DNA from: Candidatus Rokuibacteriota bacterium
GTDB lineage: Bacteria; Methylomirabilota; Methylomirabilia; Rokubacteriales; CSP1-6
DNA: 59,775 bases
Assembly: GCA_003220615.1 (NCBI GenBank)
Contig: QHTB01000189.1
Coordinates: 1 to 59,775 of the forward strand
Reading direction: 5' to 3'
This document shows positions 1 through 9,340 of this stretch, piece by piece; the first letter of the stretch is position 1, and the number at the start of each line of letters is the position of its first letter. The translations under genes and the position numbers were made by a program. The notes below the pieces were generated by a model. It had not been told where the DNA came from and ran no database searches. It worked only from the letters and a program-made list of their open reading frames with translations.

Positions 1-761
1 TGCCGCCCGTGTACGAGCGGCTCAAGGGCAAGGACGAGATCCTGATCGAGGGCCACGAGATCGCCTACGCGTGCCACAACCAGCTCCACGAGTACCTGCG
101 CGAGGACCGCGGCGTCGACGTCGGGCCGTGGCGGTCGGTCGGCGCCGGCTACAACAAGTTCGCCATCGAGTCGTTCATCGACGAGATGGCCACCGCCCAG
201 CGGATCGACCCGGTCTCCTTCCGCCTGCGTCTGCTCGCCCACGACCCGCGGGCCCGCCGTGTGGTGGAAGAAGCGGCGCGGATGGCCGACTGGAATCGCA
301 AGCGCCCGGGCCGCGCGCTCGGCATCGCGTTCTCCGACACGTGGTCGTACACCGCCTCGGTCGCCGAGGTCTCGGTGGATCGAAAGTCCGGACGGATCTA
401 CGTGCACAACGTCTGGGCCGCGGTCGATCCCGGCATCGTCATCAGCCCTGACAACGTGATGGCGCAGATCGAGGGCGCGACGATCTTTGGCGTGAGCCAC
501 GCGCTGCAGGAGCGAATTACCGTCAACCAGGGCGTGGTCCAGCAGTCGAACTTCCACGACTACCAGATCCTCAGACTGGCCGACGCGCCCGACGTGCGTG
601 TGAGCGTCATCAATACCGACAACAATCCCACGGGCATCGGCGAGGCCGGCCTGCCGCCGGCGGCGCCCGCCGTCGCCAACGCGGTGGCCGCGCTCACCGG
701 CGCGCGTGTACGCCAGCTTCCGATGCTGCCCGAGCGCGTCTTGTCGGCGCTACGGGCGTGA
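1..761 (+). CDS. Molybdenum hydroxylase large subunit, C-terminal part (xanthine dehydrogenase / isoquinoline 1-oxidoreductase beta type)
   Basis: The gene enters from the left edge, so its start is outside the window; about 250 residues are visible. The GPWRSVGAGYNKFA stretch and the final part with TGIGEAG followed by PAVANAVAALTG are typical of molybdopterin-cytosine-dinucleotide-binding subunits of xanthine dehydrogenase-family enzymes, especially the isoquinoline oxidoreductase beta branch. The Glu of GIGEAG aligns with the catalytic base of the family. Such enzymes hydroxylate N-heterocycles or oxidise aldehydes and need [2Fe-2S] partner subunits, which must lie upstream if linked. The stop codon overlaps a GTG, but the next gene more likely starts at 815. 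The substrate cannot be read from the sequence. Confidence 0.9.
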   Translation, partial: PPVYERLKGKDEILIEGHEIAYACHNQLHEYLREDRGVDVGPWRSVGAGYNKFAIESFIDEMATAQRIDPVSFRLRLLAHDPRARRVVEEAARMADWNRKRPGRALGIAFSDTWSYTASVAEVSVDRKSGRIYVHNVWAAVDPGIVISPDNVMAQIEGATIFGVSHALQERITVNQGVVQQSNFHDYQILRLADAPDVRVSVINTDNNPTGIGEAGLPPAAPAVANAVAALTGARVRQLPMLPERVLSALRA

Positions 762-814
762 ACGAGCGTCGCGTGGCCGATCGTGCGTGCGTGACCGACC
801 AGAGGAGGACGCCG

Positions 815-1675
815 ATGCTCTCGCGTCGCCGTGATTTCCTGAAGCTGACCGCTGGCCTGGTGACCAGCGCATCGCTGGCGCCGCGGATATCCCTCGCCCA
901 GCCCGCGGTGAAGATCGGAACCGCCGTGCTCGCCGACTACGGGCTGGCCGGGCCGGTCATCATCGCGGCCGAGAAGGGGTTCTTCAAGGAGCAGGGGGTG
1001 AACGCGGAGTTCCTGCCGTTCCGCGGTGGCCCCGATCTACTCAAGGCGGTGATGGTGGGTGAGGTCCTGATCGGCGTCACCGGCTCGACCGACATCATCC
1101 AGTTCCGCGAGGCCGGATCGCCGATCAAGATGGTCGCCACGCACGGCGAAGGCAACAACTTCGTCATCGTGACGTCGCCCGACGGCCCGGCCATCGGTGA
1201 GCTCAAGGGCAAGGCGATCGGTGTCACGCGGCCGGGCTCGGCGTCGTGGATCCTCACGCGGATGGCGGTCAAGGCCCAGGGCTGGGATCCCGACCGCGAC
1301 GTGAAGATCCTCGGCCTCGGCGGGCTCGACGCTCAGCTCGCCGCGCTGACCCGCAAGGAGATCGCTGCCTTCATCTGGGGCGACTACGGCGGCGTCAGCG
1401 TGGCTCAGGGCCGAACGAAGGTGATCTTCAAGGTCGAGACGATCACGCCGAAGTGGATCAGCTTCATCGAGTATTCGTCGGAGGACCAGATCAAGAAGAA
1501 CCCCGAGCAGGTGCGGGGGAGCATCCGCGCGATGTTCCAGGCGTTCAAGTTCATGAAGGCCAACCCGGAGGAATCGGCGCGGATCACGTCGGCCAAGCTG
1601 GAATCCGGCACGATCAAGAAGCGGCTGCCGCTCGACGAGCACTACACGACGGAGTTCACGCCCGTGCGTCTATGA
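815..1675 (+). CDS. ABC transporter substrate-binding protein, NMT1/SsuA type, Tat signal
   Basis: A 286-residue secreted binding protein. I chose ATG 815 because an AGGAGG sits at 803-808 and because the protein then opens with SRRRDFLK and a hydrophobic stretch ending in ALA-like residues around LAQP, a good Tat export signal. An in-frame GTG at 758 would put about 19 extra residues before the signal. The mature part (VKIGTAVLADYGLAGPVIIAAEKGFFKEQG) matches the NMT1/SsuA/THI5 class of periplasmic binding proteins, which bind nitrogen- or sulfur-containing organics and aromatic acids. No permease or ATPase is adjacent. Its stop overlaps the next start (ATGA at 1672-1675), so it is co-translated with an amidohydrolase that may act on the bound compound (inference). 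Confidence 0.85.
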   Translation: MLSRRRDFLKLTAGLVTSASLAPRISLAQPAVKIGTAVLADYGLAGPVIIAAEKGFFKEQGVNAEFLPFRGGPDLLKAVMVGEVLIGVTGSTDIIQFREAGSPIKMVATHGEGNNFVIVTSPDGPAIGELKGKAIGVTRPGSASWILTRMAVKAQGWDPDRDVKILGLGGLDAQLAALTRKEIAAFIWGDYGGVSVAQGRTKVIFKVETITPKWISFIEYSSEDQIKKNPEQVRGSIRAMFQAFKFMKANPEESARITSAKLESGTIKKRLPLDEHYTTEFTPVRL

Positions 1676-2631
1676 GGCGCATCGACCTTCACTGCTATCC
1701 CGGCACGCAGGAGTGGATCACCGCCCAGGGCCCGTTCGTCGAGGCGCTCGGCAAGTACTGGAACCGCGCGTGGACGGCGAAGACGGAGCACGAGGTGGTC
1801 AAGGATTTTGCCGACGCCGGCGTGGAGGCGGTGCTGGTCGCCTTCGACATCGAGACAGCCGTGGCCACGCCGCCGTGCACCAACGAGTACGTGGCAGCGA
1901 TGCGCGACAAGTATCGCGATCGGATCATCCAGGCGTGGGCGGAGGTCGATCCGTTCAAGGGCGAGGTGGCCATCCGCCAGGCGTCGACCGCGATCCGCGA
2001 TCTCCACATGCTCGGCTTCCACTTCCACCCGATCATGGGCCGCTTCGCGATGGACGATCGTCGGTTCTACCCACTGTGGGAGACCATCGCGGGGCTTGGC
2101 GTGGCCGTGATGATCGACGTGGGCACGACCGGCATGGGCGCAGGCCTGCCCGGCGGCCTGGGTGCGAAGATCCGGCACGCGCATCCGCTGGCCATCGACG
2201 AGCTGGCGGCCGATTTCCCGACGCTGACCATCGTCGCCGCGCATCCGGGCTGGCCGTGGGTCGACGAGATGACGGCCGTCGCGCTTCACAAGGGCAACGT
2301 CTTCTGGGAGCTCTCGGGCTGGGCGCCGAAATATTTCCCGGAAGGCCTCAAGCGCGACGCCCGCGGCCGGCTGCAGGACAAGATCATGTTCGGCAGCGAC
2401 TATCCGAGCCTGCCGTATGCGCGGGTGCTGCGCGAGTGGGACGAGCTCGGCTTGCCGGCCGACGTCATGGAGAAGGTCTTCCACCCGCGCGACGGCGCTG
2501 GCCCTGGCCAGGCGCGGCTGTCACGTCGTCGTCAACTACACGCGGAGCGAGGCCGAGGCGAAGGCGACCGTGCGCGACGTGGAGGCGCTCGGCGTCCGCG
2601 CGCTGCTCCACCGATGCGACGTGGCCTATGA
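1672..2631 (+). CDS. Amidohydrolase, C-terminus replaced by out-of-frame sequence at a deletion junction
   Basis: Starts at the ATG that overlaps the previous stop. Residues 1 to about 271 are a metal-dependent amidohydrolase of the amidohydrolase_2 (ACMSD / gamma-resorcylate decarboxylase) family: RIDLHCYPGT at the N-terminus, where HxC replaces the usual HxH, then FHFHPIMG, VAAHPGWPW and MFGSDYPSLPY carrying the late His and Asp ligands. The family hydrolyses or decarboxylates small carboxylated rings. After VMEKVFH, near position 2484, family similarity stops. The last ~48 residues, rich in Arg and Gly, are the wrong-frame reading of the downstream SDR gene. The protein has lost only about its last 10-15 native residues, so partial activity is possible. 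The junction may be a real deletion or an assembly join. Confidence 0.8.
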   Translation: MRRIDLHCYPGTQEWITAQGPFVEALGKYWNRAWTAKTEHEVVKDFADAGVEAVLVAFDIETAVATPPCTNEYVAAMRDKYRDRIIQAWAEVDPFKGEVAIRQASTAIRDLHMLGFHFHPIMGRFAMDDRRFYPLWETIAGLGVAVMIDVGTTGMGAGLPGGLGAKIRHAHPLAIDELAADFPTLTIVAAHPGWPWVDEMTAVALHKGNVFWELSGWAPKYFPEGLKRDARGRLQDKIMFGSDYPSLPYARVLREWDELGLPADVMEKVFHPRDGAGPGQARLSRRRQLHAERGRGEGDRARRGGARRPRAAPPMRRGL

Positions 2632-3196
2632 CGCCGCGGTCCACGGCATGGTGAACGCCTGTGAGCGGGAGCTGGGCCGGCTCGACGTCCTGGTCAACGC
2701 TGCCGGCACGACGCACTTCGCCGCCGCCGACGATCTGGAGGCGATCACGCCCGAGATCTGGGATCGTATCTTCAACGTCAACGTCCGCGGCACGTTCTTC
2801 GCCATCCGCGCTGCCGCGCCACTGCTCAAGCGGTCCGGCAACGGAGCCGTCGTGAACCTGGCGAGCATCGCCGGCCTTCGCCCGGCCGCCCAGGTCATTC
2901 CGTACGCCGCCAGCAAGGCCGCCATCGTCAACATGACGATGTCCTTCGCGCGCATCCTGGCGCCGAAGGTCCGCGTCAATGCCGTCGCGCCCGGCTGGCT
3001 GGAAGGCCGGTGGATGGAGACCGCGCTCGGCGCCGACTATCACCGCCTGATGGACCGCCGTGCCGACCGCACCCCGCTCGGCCGCGTGGCGACTGCCGAC
3101 GACGTCGCGCAGACCATCGTCGGCCTCATCGCCGACAACGACTTCGTCACCGGGCAGACGGTCGTGATCGACGGCGGGTATTCGATCGTGGCGTAG
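2485..3196 (+). pseudogene. Short-chain dehydrogenase/reductase (SDR) lacking its N-terminus
   Basis: Reading frame 2 from about 2485 gives ATALALARRG followed by the rest of a classical SDR: DVLVNAAGTTHF (the NAAG element), VVNLASIAG (catalytic Ser), YAASKAAIVN (catalytic YxxxK), VRVNAVAPGW and the C-terminal TGQTVVIDGGYS. The first about 20 residues are absent, including the TGxxxGxG nucleotide-binding motif and the native start. An open frame continues upstream to an ATG at 2417, but there it only reads the amidohydrolase gene in the wrong frame. NAD(P)H binding should therefore fail. It would have been a 3-oxoacyl-ACP-reductase-like oxidoreductase of the same catabolic operon. See the junction finding at 2481-2492. 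Confidence 0.8.
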
Positions 3197-3294
3197 CGAA
3201 CGTTGCGGATCATCAACAAGAGCGGTAGCGTCGTCAGGCGAAGTGTCATTCTGGATCGGCAAAGGAGAATCCGATCATCGCGACTCTGTGCTCA

Positions 3295-3648
3295 ATGTTG
3301 GTCGTCTTCGCGATGTTCGCATTCACGGCGACGCCCGCGGTGGCGCAAACGTCGATCGATCCGCAATCCCTGGTCGGCGAATGGTCGGGGATCTGGGGGA
3401 CAGCTAGCACGACGTTGAGCGGCGACTACGTCCTCAGGATCAGGAAGGTCGAGGGAGAGAAAGTCTTCGGGGAAGTGGAGTGGACGGGCCGAGGCACGCA
3501 GAAGACCAATTTGATCGGGACGTTCGACGGGCGCCGCCTGACGTACGGGAATGCCGAGCTGATCGTGGAGGGCAATCACATGGCCGGCGGTCGGGCCGTA
3601 CAAGACTTCCCTCGGGGGATCAAGATCGATCTCACCAAGGAGAAGTAG
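3295..3648 (+). CDS. Small secreted protein of unknown function
   Basis: A 117-residue protein. Residues 1-18 (hydrophobic, ending in AVA before QTS) form a cleavable signal peptide. The mature part begins LVGEWSGIWG and continues as alternating short beta strands, like lipocalin-fold or copper-resistance-type extracellular domains, but I do not recognise the family. The start is uncertain: ATG 3295 has no close ribosome binding site, while AAAGGAG at 3261-3267 sits 6-9 bases before two in-frame ATC codons (3274 and 3277), which would add six or seven residues to the signal. The G+C content of the surrounding 450 bases looks lower than that of the neighbours. It lies 10 bases before the NTF2-like gene. 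Confidence 0.6.
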   Translation: MLVVFAMFAFTATPAVAQTSIDPQSLVGEWSGIWGTASTTLSGDYVLRIRKVEGEKVFGEVEWTGRGTQKTNLIGTFDGRRLTYGNAELIVEGNHMAGGRAVQDFPRGIKIDLTKEK

Positions 3649-3658
3649 GGAGGAGAAG

Positions 3659-4126
3659 ATGAAACGGCCAGAAGCGCCGACGGCGACGCTTTCCCGGCAG
3701 GAGCTCGAACGCCTGTGGGAGGAGCATCTCAAGGGGGAGTTCGAGACCAAGGACGTCGAGGCCACGCTGGCCACCATGGTCGACGATGCCCACGTCAACC
3801 ACATGCCGGTGAACACCGGAGGCCGCGGGAAAGACGCGTTGCGAGCCTTCTATCGCGACGACTTCATTCCCGCCTGGCCCGACGACTTGCAGATGACGCC
3901 GGTGAACCGCGTCGTCGGCGACGGCCAGCTCGTGGACGAGCTGCGGCTGGCCTTCACTCACGACCGGCCGATGCCCTGGTTCTTGCCGAACGTACCGCCG
4001 ACGTGGAAGAAGGTCGAGCTCGACGTGGTGGTGGTCGTGCAGTTCCGCGGCGACAAGCTCGCCACCGAGCGGATCTACTGGGATCACGCCGCCGTCCTGC
4101 GCCAGGTGGGTCTCTTGAAGCGCTGA
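3659..4126 (+). CDS. NTF2/SnoaL-like protein
   Basis: 155 residues with the layout of a SnoaL-like NTF2 fold: an N-terminal helix (LERLWEEHLKGEFETKDVEATLATM), DDAHVNHMPVNTGGRGKDALRAFYRDDF, then a curved sheet ending DKLATERIYWDHAAVLRQVGLL. Proteins of this fold are small cyclases, dehydratases or isomerases, or ligand-binding proteins; the late TERIYWDxAxVLxQxGLL block is typical of family members in catabolic clusters. AGGAG lies at 3651-3655 before the ATG. The TGA stop shares a base with the next ATG at 4126, so it is translationally coupled to the AMP ligase and probably acts on the same substrate (inference). Confidence 0.75.
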   Translation: MKRPEAPTATLSRQELERLWEEHLKGEFETKDVEATLATMVDDAHVNHMPVNTGGRGKDALRAFYRDDFIPAWPDDLQMTPVNRVVGDGQLVDELRLAFTHDRPMPWFLPNVPPTWKKVELDVVVVVQFRGDKLATERIYWDHAAVLRQVGLLKR

Positions 4127-5784
4127 TGGCCCTCGACGGCGTCGTTCCGTTTCCTCCCGACTTCGTCGCGCGCTATCGAGCCAAGGGCTACTGGGAGGAC
4201 CGGTCGCTCGCCGGCGTCTTCCAGGACGTCTTCGCGACGTTCGCCGGGCGAACCGCGCTGATCGCCGGTTCCGAGCACATCACGTATCGCGAGCTGGCGG
4301 GTCGCGTCGAGCGCCTGGCGAGCCACTTCCTCGAGCTCGGACTGCGCCCGCTCGATCGTGTGGTGGTTCAACTCCCGAACGTGCCAGAGTTCGTCAGCGT
4401 CTACTTCGCCCTCCAGCGCGTCGGGGCGATCGCGGTCATGGCGCTGCCGCCTCACCGGTATCGCGAGATCAAATATTACGTGGAGCTGACCGAAGCCGTC
4501 GCGTACGTGATCCCTGACCGGGCCGGTGACTTCGACTTCGTCGAGCTGGCGCGGAGGATCACGAGCGAGTGCCGGTCGCTGCGCCATGTGGTCGTGGCCG
4601 GTGAGGCGCCGCCCGGCATGGTCTCCCTCGCGACCTGTCTCTCCACCGAGAGCCGAGTCCCCGCGTCGGCGCTGGGCGACGTCACGATCGATTCGATGGA
4701 TCCGGCTGTGCTCCAGCTCTCGGGGGGCACCACGGGAGTGCCCAAGCTGATCCCGAGGCTCCACAACGACTACGTCTACAACTCGAAGACGGCGGCGACG
4801 ATGGTTGACGTGCGACCCGGCGACGCGCTGCTGGTCGTGCTGCCGATCGCCCACAATCTGCCACTCGCCTGTCCCGGCATCCAGGGCTTTTTCTTGCGCG
4901 GCGCGCGCGCCGTGCTGAGCTCGAGCGTGCGCGCACAGGACGTCTTCTCGCTGATCGAGCGCGAGCGGGTCACCCACCTGGCGGTGGTGCCGGCGCTGTT
5001 GATCCGCTGGATCAACGACCCGGCGATCAGCCGCTACGACCTGTCGTCGGTCCGCGTGGTCCAGAGCGGCGGACAGCGGCTGCAGCCCGAGGTGAAGCGG
5101 CTCTGCGAAGCGCGCATCCCGAGTGCGACCGTCCAGGAGAACTTCGGGATGGCCGAGGGGATGCTGACGTTCGTCCGCCTCGATGATCCCTACGACGTTC
5201 GCCTGGAGACGGTCGGGCGGCCGATGTGCCCCGATGACGAGGTCAAGCTGGTCGACGACGAGGGCCGCGAAGTCGCCGACGGCGAGGTCGGTGAGCTGGC
5301 GGTGCGGGGACCGTACACGCTGCGCGGCTACTACCGGGCGCCCGAGCACAACGCGCGCGTCTTCACGCCCGACGGCTTCTATCTCTCCGGCGACCTGATG
5401 CGGCGCCATCCGTCCGGCAACTTCGTCGTCGAAGGTCGCAAGAAGGACCTGATCAACCGGGGCGGGGAGAAGATCAGCGCGGAGGAGATCGAGAGCCTGA
5501 TCCTCTCGCACCCGGCCGTGCAGAACGTCGCGTGCGTGCCCATGCCCGATCCGATTCTCGGCGAGCGCACGTGTGCGTTCGTGGTGCCGCGCCGAGGCCA
5601 GCGCGTCACGTTGCCCGAGATCGTCGTTCACCTCACCGAGGCCGGCATCGCGAAGTTCAAGCTACCCGAGCGCCTGGAGCTGATCGACGAGCTGCCGCTC
5701 TCGCCGTTCGGCAAGGTCTCCAAGGTCACGCTGACGAAGCTGATCGCCGAGAGGCTGAGCCCCACGAGAACAACACCAGGCTGA
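4126..5784 (+). CDS. AMP-dependent acyl/aryl acid ligase (2,3-dihydroxybenzoate-AMP ligase-like)
   Basis: 552 residues, the full length for the ANL superfamily. Seen are the adenylate P-loop LSGGTTGVPK at about 198-207, the QENFGMAEG acid/adenine motif, GDLMRRHPSGNFVVEGRKKDLINRGGEKI (A8 hinge region) and a late SPFGKVSK with the catalytic Lys. The overall pattern, including the opening FPPDFVARYRAKGYWEDRSL, is that of EntE/DhbE-type aryl acid activating enzymes. It should convert a carboxylic acid, probably aromatic, to an acyl-adenylate and then possibly a CoA thioester. ATG 4126 overlaps the NTF2 gene stop. The last 59 bases overlap the convergent MFS gene. Confidence 0.88.
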   Translation: MALDGVVPFPPDFVARYRAKGYWEDRSLAGVFQDVFATFAGRTALIAGSEHITYRELAGRVERLASHFLELGLRPLDRVVVQLPNVPEFVSVYFALQRVGAIAVMALPPHRYREIKYYVELTEAVAYVIPDRAGDFDFVELARRITSECRSLRHVVVAGEAPPGMVSLATCLSTESRVPASALGDVTIDSMDPAVLQLSGGTTGVPKLIPRLHNDYVYNSKTAATMVDVRPGDALLVVLPIAHNLPLACPGIQGFFLRGARAVLSSSVRAQDVFSLIERERVTHLAVVPALLIRWINDPAISRYDLSSVRVVQSGGQRLQPEVKRLCEARIPSATVQENFGMAEGMLTFVRLDDPYDVRLETVGRPMCPDDEVKLVDDEGREVADGEVGELAVRGPYTLRGYYRAPEHNARVFTPDGFYLSGDLMRRHPSGNFVVEGRKKDLINRGGEKISAEEIESLILSHPAVQNVACVPMPDPILGERTCAFVVPRRGQRVTLPEIVVHLTEAGIAKFKLPERLELIDELPLSPFGKVSKVTLTKLIAERLSPTRTTPG

Positions 5785-6952
5785 GCAGCAGGGCGACCGG
5801 CGCCAGGCTGAACGGCACGGCGTACGACCCCGTGGCGTCGTAGACGAATCCCGCGAAGACGGGGCCGACCGCGGCGCCGCTCCGCCAGCCGAGCGCGAGG
5901 AGGCCGGTGATCGCGCCGAGCGCTTCCAGCCCAAAGACGTCCGGGATGGTCCGGACGAACGCGGTGTCGCCACCGCTGAAGCCCATCCCGAACACGGCCA
6001 GGACCACGAAGAGCACCTCCTGCGGCGGCCCGAACAGCAGCACGGTCAGCGCGGCGACCTCGAGGACGACGCAGATGCGCATCACGGTGCGGGCGCCCAG
6101 GTGGTCGGCCAGCGCCCCGAACCCGATGCGGCCGATGGTGGCGCCGATACCATAGGCGGTCAGCGCGAGGGAGGCGGCCGCGAGGGTGATGCCGCGGTCG
6201 CGCGAGTAGGGCACGATGTGGACGGACACCATCAGGACGACCCCGCCGAGCAGGAGCCAGCACGCCTCCAGGAACCAGAGTCGCCGGTCGCCGAGCGCCG
6301 CCACGATCGTCACGCCGCGCGGCTCCGCCTTCGACGCGGTCGCCGGGCTGATCACGCGGCGAGGCGGATCGCGGACCACCAGCGTGGCGAGGCCGCCGAC
6401 CAGGCAGAGCCAGCTTCCGAAGACGAGGAAGGTGTTGCGCCAACCGAGCCATTCGATGAGCCCGGCCGCCACCGGCCCGGCGATGATGAAGCTCACGTTG
6501 AAGCCCGACAGCACGAGGGCCAGGACGAGGCTCCGTTGACGATCGAACCAGCGCGTGATGGTGGACGAGGCGATGACGTAGAAGCCCGACGTGCCGATGC
6601 CGCCCATGAGGCCGATGAAGAGATAGAGCTCCCAGAGCGAGTCGATCGTCGAGGCGAGCGTGAAGCCCGCCCCCGCCATCGCGACCGTGAAGGCCAGGAT
6701 GAAGCGCGGGCCGTGGCGATCGGCGATAGCCCCCACGACGAAGGCGTTGAGGCCGCCCAGCATCAAGGCCGTCGAGAGCGCGACCGAGATGGCGCCCCGG
6801 CTCCAGCCGAAGTGCTCGGCCAGCACCGGCAGGAAGACGCCGAACGCGGCGATGGGGCTCGAGGCGCTGAACACGACGGCGAAGAGCGCGCCGGCGATCA
6901 GCCAGCGCTGGCTCACGAGCGGCGAGGCGCGCACAGAGCCTTGACGATACAC
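5726..6952 (-). CDS. MFS transporter (monocarboxylate / oxalate-formate antiporter-like)
   Basis: About 408 residues with twelve predicted membrane segments. It has the MFS loop 2-3 signature GAIADRHGPR, repeated after segment 8 as GALADHLGARTVMR, and WRNTFLVFG after segment 5. The arrangement resembles MCT/OFA carriers that move small carboxylates. The start is uncertain: the GTG at 6952 is used here, but a GTG at 6934 (VRASPLVSQRWL) is also possible. It faces the molybdenum hydroxylase gene across only 29 bases, and its 3' end overlaps the convergent ligase gene. A role in uptake of the substrate of the flanking enzymes is inference. Confidence 0.85.
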   Translation of the reverse strand: MYRQGSVRASPLVSQRWLIAGALFAVVFSASSPIAAFGVFLPVLAEHFGWSRGAISVALSTALMLGGLNAFVVGAIADRHGPRFILAFTVAMAGAGFTLASTIDSLWELYLFIGLMGGIGTSGFYVIASSTITRWFDRQRSLVLALVLSGFNVSFIIAGPVAAGLIEWLGWRNTFLVFGSWLCLVGGLATLVVRDPPRRVISPATASKAEPRGVTIVAALGDRRLWFLEACWLLLGGVVLMVSVHIVPYSRDRGITLAAASLALTAYGIGATIGRIGFGALADHLGARTVMRICVVLEVAALTVLLFGPPQEVLFVVLAVFGMGFSGGDTAFVRTIPDVFGLEALGAITGLLALGWRSGAAVGPVFAGFVYDATGSYAVPFSLAPVALLLSLVLFSWGSASRRSASSA

Positions 6953-6981
6953 GCAGTGTGGTATGCAATGCGAGTGTCGAC

Positions 6982-9340
6982 ATGGCCCAGGCCTCGCAGT
7001 GGATCGGCAAGCCCATCAAGCGCGTCGAGGACGCGCGTCTCCTGACTGGACGCGGCACCTTCATCGACGACCATCCGCCGGTGGCCAACGCGTGCCACGC
7101 GGCCATCGTCCGCTCGCCGCACGCCCACGCGCGCATCCTCGGCTACGACGTCGCGGCGACGCTGGCCACGCCGGGCGTGGTCGGCGTGATCACGGGCGAG
7201 GACGTGGCGAAAGCGTGCAAGCCATTTGGCGTGGGGGTGACGGCGCCGATTCATTACTATCCGTCGGCGACCGACAGGGCGCGGTTCGTCGGCGAGCCCG
7301 TGGCGGTCGTCGTCGCCCGCGACCGCTACATCGCCGAGGACGCCGCCGACCACCTCGTCGTCCGCTACGAGCCGCTGCCCGCGGTCGTCGATCCCGAGAA
7401 GGCGCTGGAGCCCGACGCGCCGATCCTCCACGAGGCGGTCGGCACCAACCTCGCCGGTCACCGGCGGCTCGTGTACGGCGATCCCGATGGCGCCTTCGCC
7501 GAGGCCGAGGTCGTCATCCGCGAGCGCTTCCGCTTCCCGAAGTACGGCTCGACGCCGATCGAGACCTACGGCGTGATCGCGCGCTGGGACGGGCTGGACG
7601 GCGTGCTGACGATCTGGTCCAACTTCATGGGGCCGTTCATCATGCACCCGCTGGTGAGCCGCGTGCTCGGCCTGCCGGAGAACAAGCTGCGCTTCATCGT
7701 GCCGCCCGACATCGGCGGCTCCTTCGGCATCAAGTCGAGCATCTACCCGTATCTCGCGCTCATCGGCCTCGCCGCCATGAAGACCGGCGTGCCGGTGAAG
7801 TGGATCGAGGACCGGCGCGAGCACCTGACGGCCTCGTCGAGCGGAACGGACCGCGTGGCCTGGCGCGAAGTGGCCGCGCGTAAGGACGGCACGATTCTCG
7901 GCATGCGGTTCAAGTGGTTCGACAACGTCGGAGGCTACATTCGCAGCCCGGAGCCCGGGTGCAGCTTTCGCCCGACGGGAAACTTCGTCGGCCCGTATCG
8001 CTTCAAGAACCTCGAGGTCGACGCCTCGGTCGTGATGACCAACAAGAGCCTCACCGGGCCGAACCGCGGCTACGCAGGTCCGTCGCCGGAACCTGATCCC
8101 GCCCGCGGAGCTCCCCTATCGCACGCCGACGGGCGGCTACTACGACAGCGGCGACTATCCGAAGACGTTGCAGATGGCCCTCGACATGGCCCGGTACGAC
8201 GAGCTTCGGCGCGCGCCGAAGACGGCGCGCGCGGCGGGAAAGTACTTCGGGATCGGCCTGGCGCTCGCGGTCGATCCGTCGGTCTCGAACATGGGGTACG
8301 TGGCGACGGCGCTCGATCCCCAGTTCCGCGCCAAGCCGGAATATCTGCCCAAGTCGGGAGCCACCGAGTCGGCGACGGTGAAGGTCGATCCGCTGGGGCG
8401 GGTCATCGCGATCCTCGGCACGACGCCCCAGGGCCAGGGCCACCAGACGATCGTGTCGCAGATCATCGCCGACGAGCTCGGGCTCAAGCCCCAGGACATC
8501 ACCGTCGTCGACGAGATGGACACGTTCACCCGTGTGTGGTCGATCTCCTCGGGGACGTACTCGAGCCGCTTCGGCTCCGTGGGCACCAGCGCCGCCGCCC
8601 TGGCCGCGCGCAAGCTGAGGGCCAAGCTCGTGGAGTACGCGGCGCACCTGATGGACGTGCCCGCCAACGACGTCGAGTTCAATGACGGCGCCGTCAGGCT
8701 GAAGCGCGGCAAGGGCCCGTCCTACACCGTCAAGGATCTGGCCGGGCGCGCCCACTGGAACACGGAGTCACTGCCCGACGGCATGGAGCCCGGGCTGCAG
8801 GCTACGGCCGTGTTTGGCTTCACCGTGGCCAAGGCCGTCGACGCCGAGGATCGCGTGAACTCGTCGAACACGTACGGGTTCATCGCCGAGGTCATGGCCG
8901 TGGAGGTGGATCCGGACACGGCGCAGATCACGATCGTGCGCTACGTCACCGTCCACGACGCGGGGACCATCATCAACCCGATGATCGTCGAGGGCCAGAT
9001 CTACGGCGGAGCCCTGCACGGCCTCGGCGGCGCGCTGTACGAGGAGTTGCGGTACGACGACGACGGCCAGTTCCTGACTGGCAGCTTCATGGACTACCTG
9101 GTGCCGACGGCCAGCGAGGCGCCGACGATCGAGATCGCCCACCTCTCGTCGCCGTCGCCGCTGACGACGCTCGGCTCCAAGGGGCTGGGCGAATCGTCGT
9201 CGATGACCGTGCCGGCCGTGATCGCCAACGCGGTGAGCGACGCGCTCACGCCGCTCGGCGTCCGCATCACGGAGCTGCCGATGACACCCGACCGCCTGTG
9301 GCGCTCGATCCGCGAGGCGAGGGAGAAGAAGGACTCGTGA
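6982..9340 (+). pseudogene. Molybdenum hydroxylase large subunit, broken by an internal deletion and frameshift
   Basis: The N-terminal half (frame 1, 6982 to about 8082) opens WIGKPIKRVEDARLLTGRGTF and runs through IGGSFGIKSS to the molybdopterin loop GPNRGYAGP. The C-terminal half resumes in frame 2 at VRRRNL (8078), contains TTPQGQGHQT and ends with KGLGES (catalytic Glu) and SDALTPLGVRITELPMTPDRLW. About 25 residues between the two are gone. Comparison with the paralogue at 17978-20323 gives a missing length of about 74 bases, which is 3n+2 and matches the observed frame change. As written, the sequence encodes two fragments (6982-8685 with a wrong-frame tail, and a piece from about 8168). 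The FAD and [2Fe-2S] subunits directly downstream are intact, which favours a recent event or an assembly error. A TGGTATGCA element (extended -10-like) precedes the start. Confidence 0.85.
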
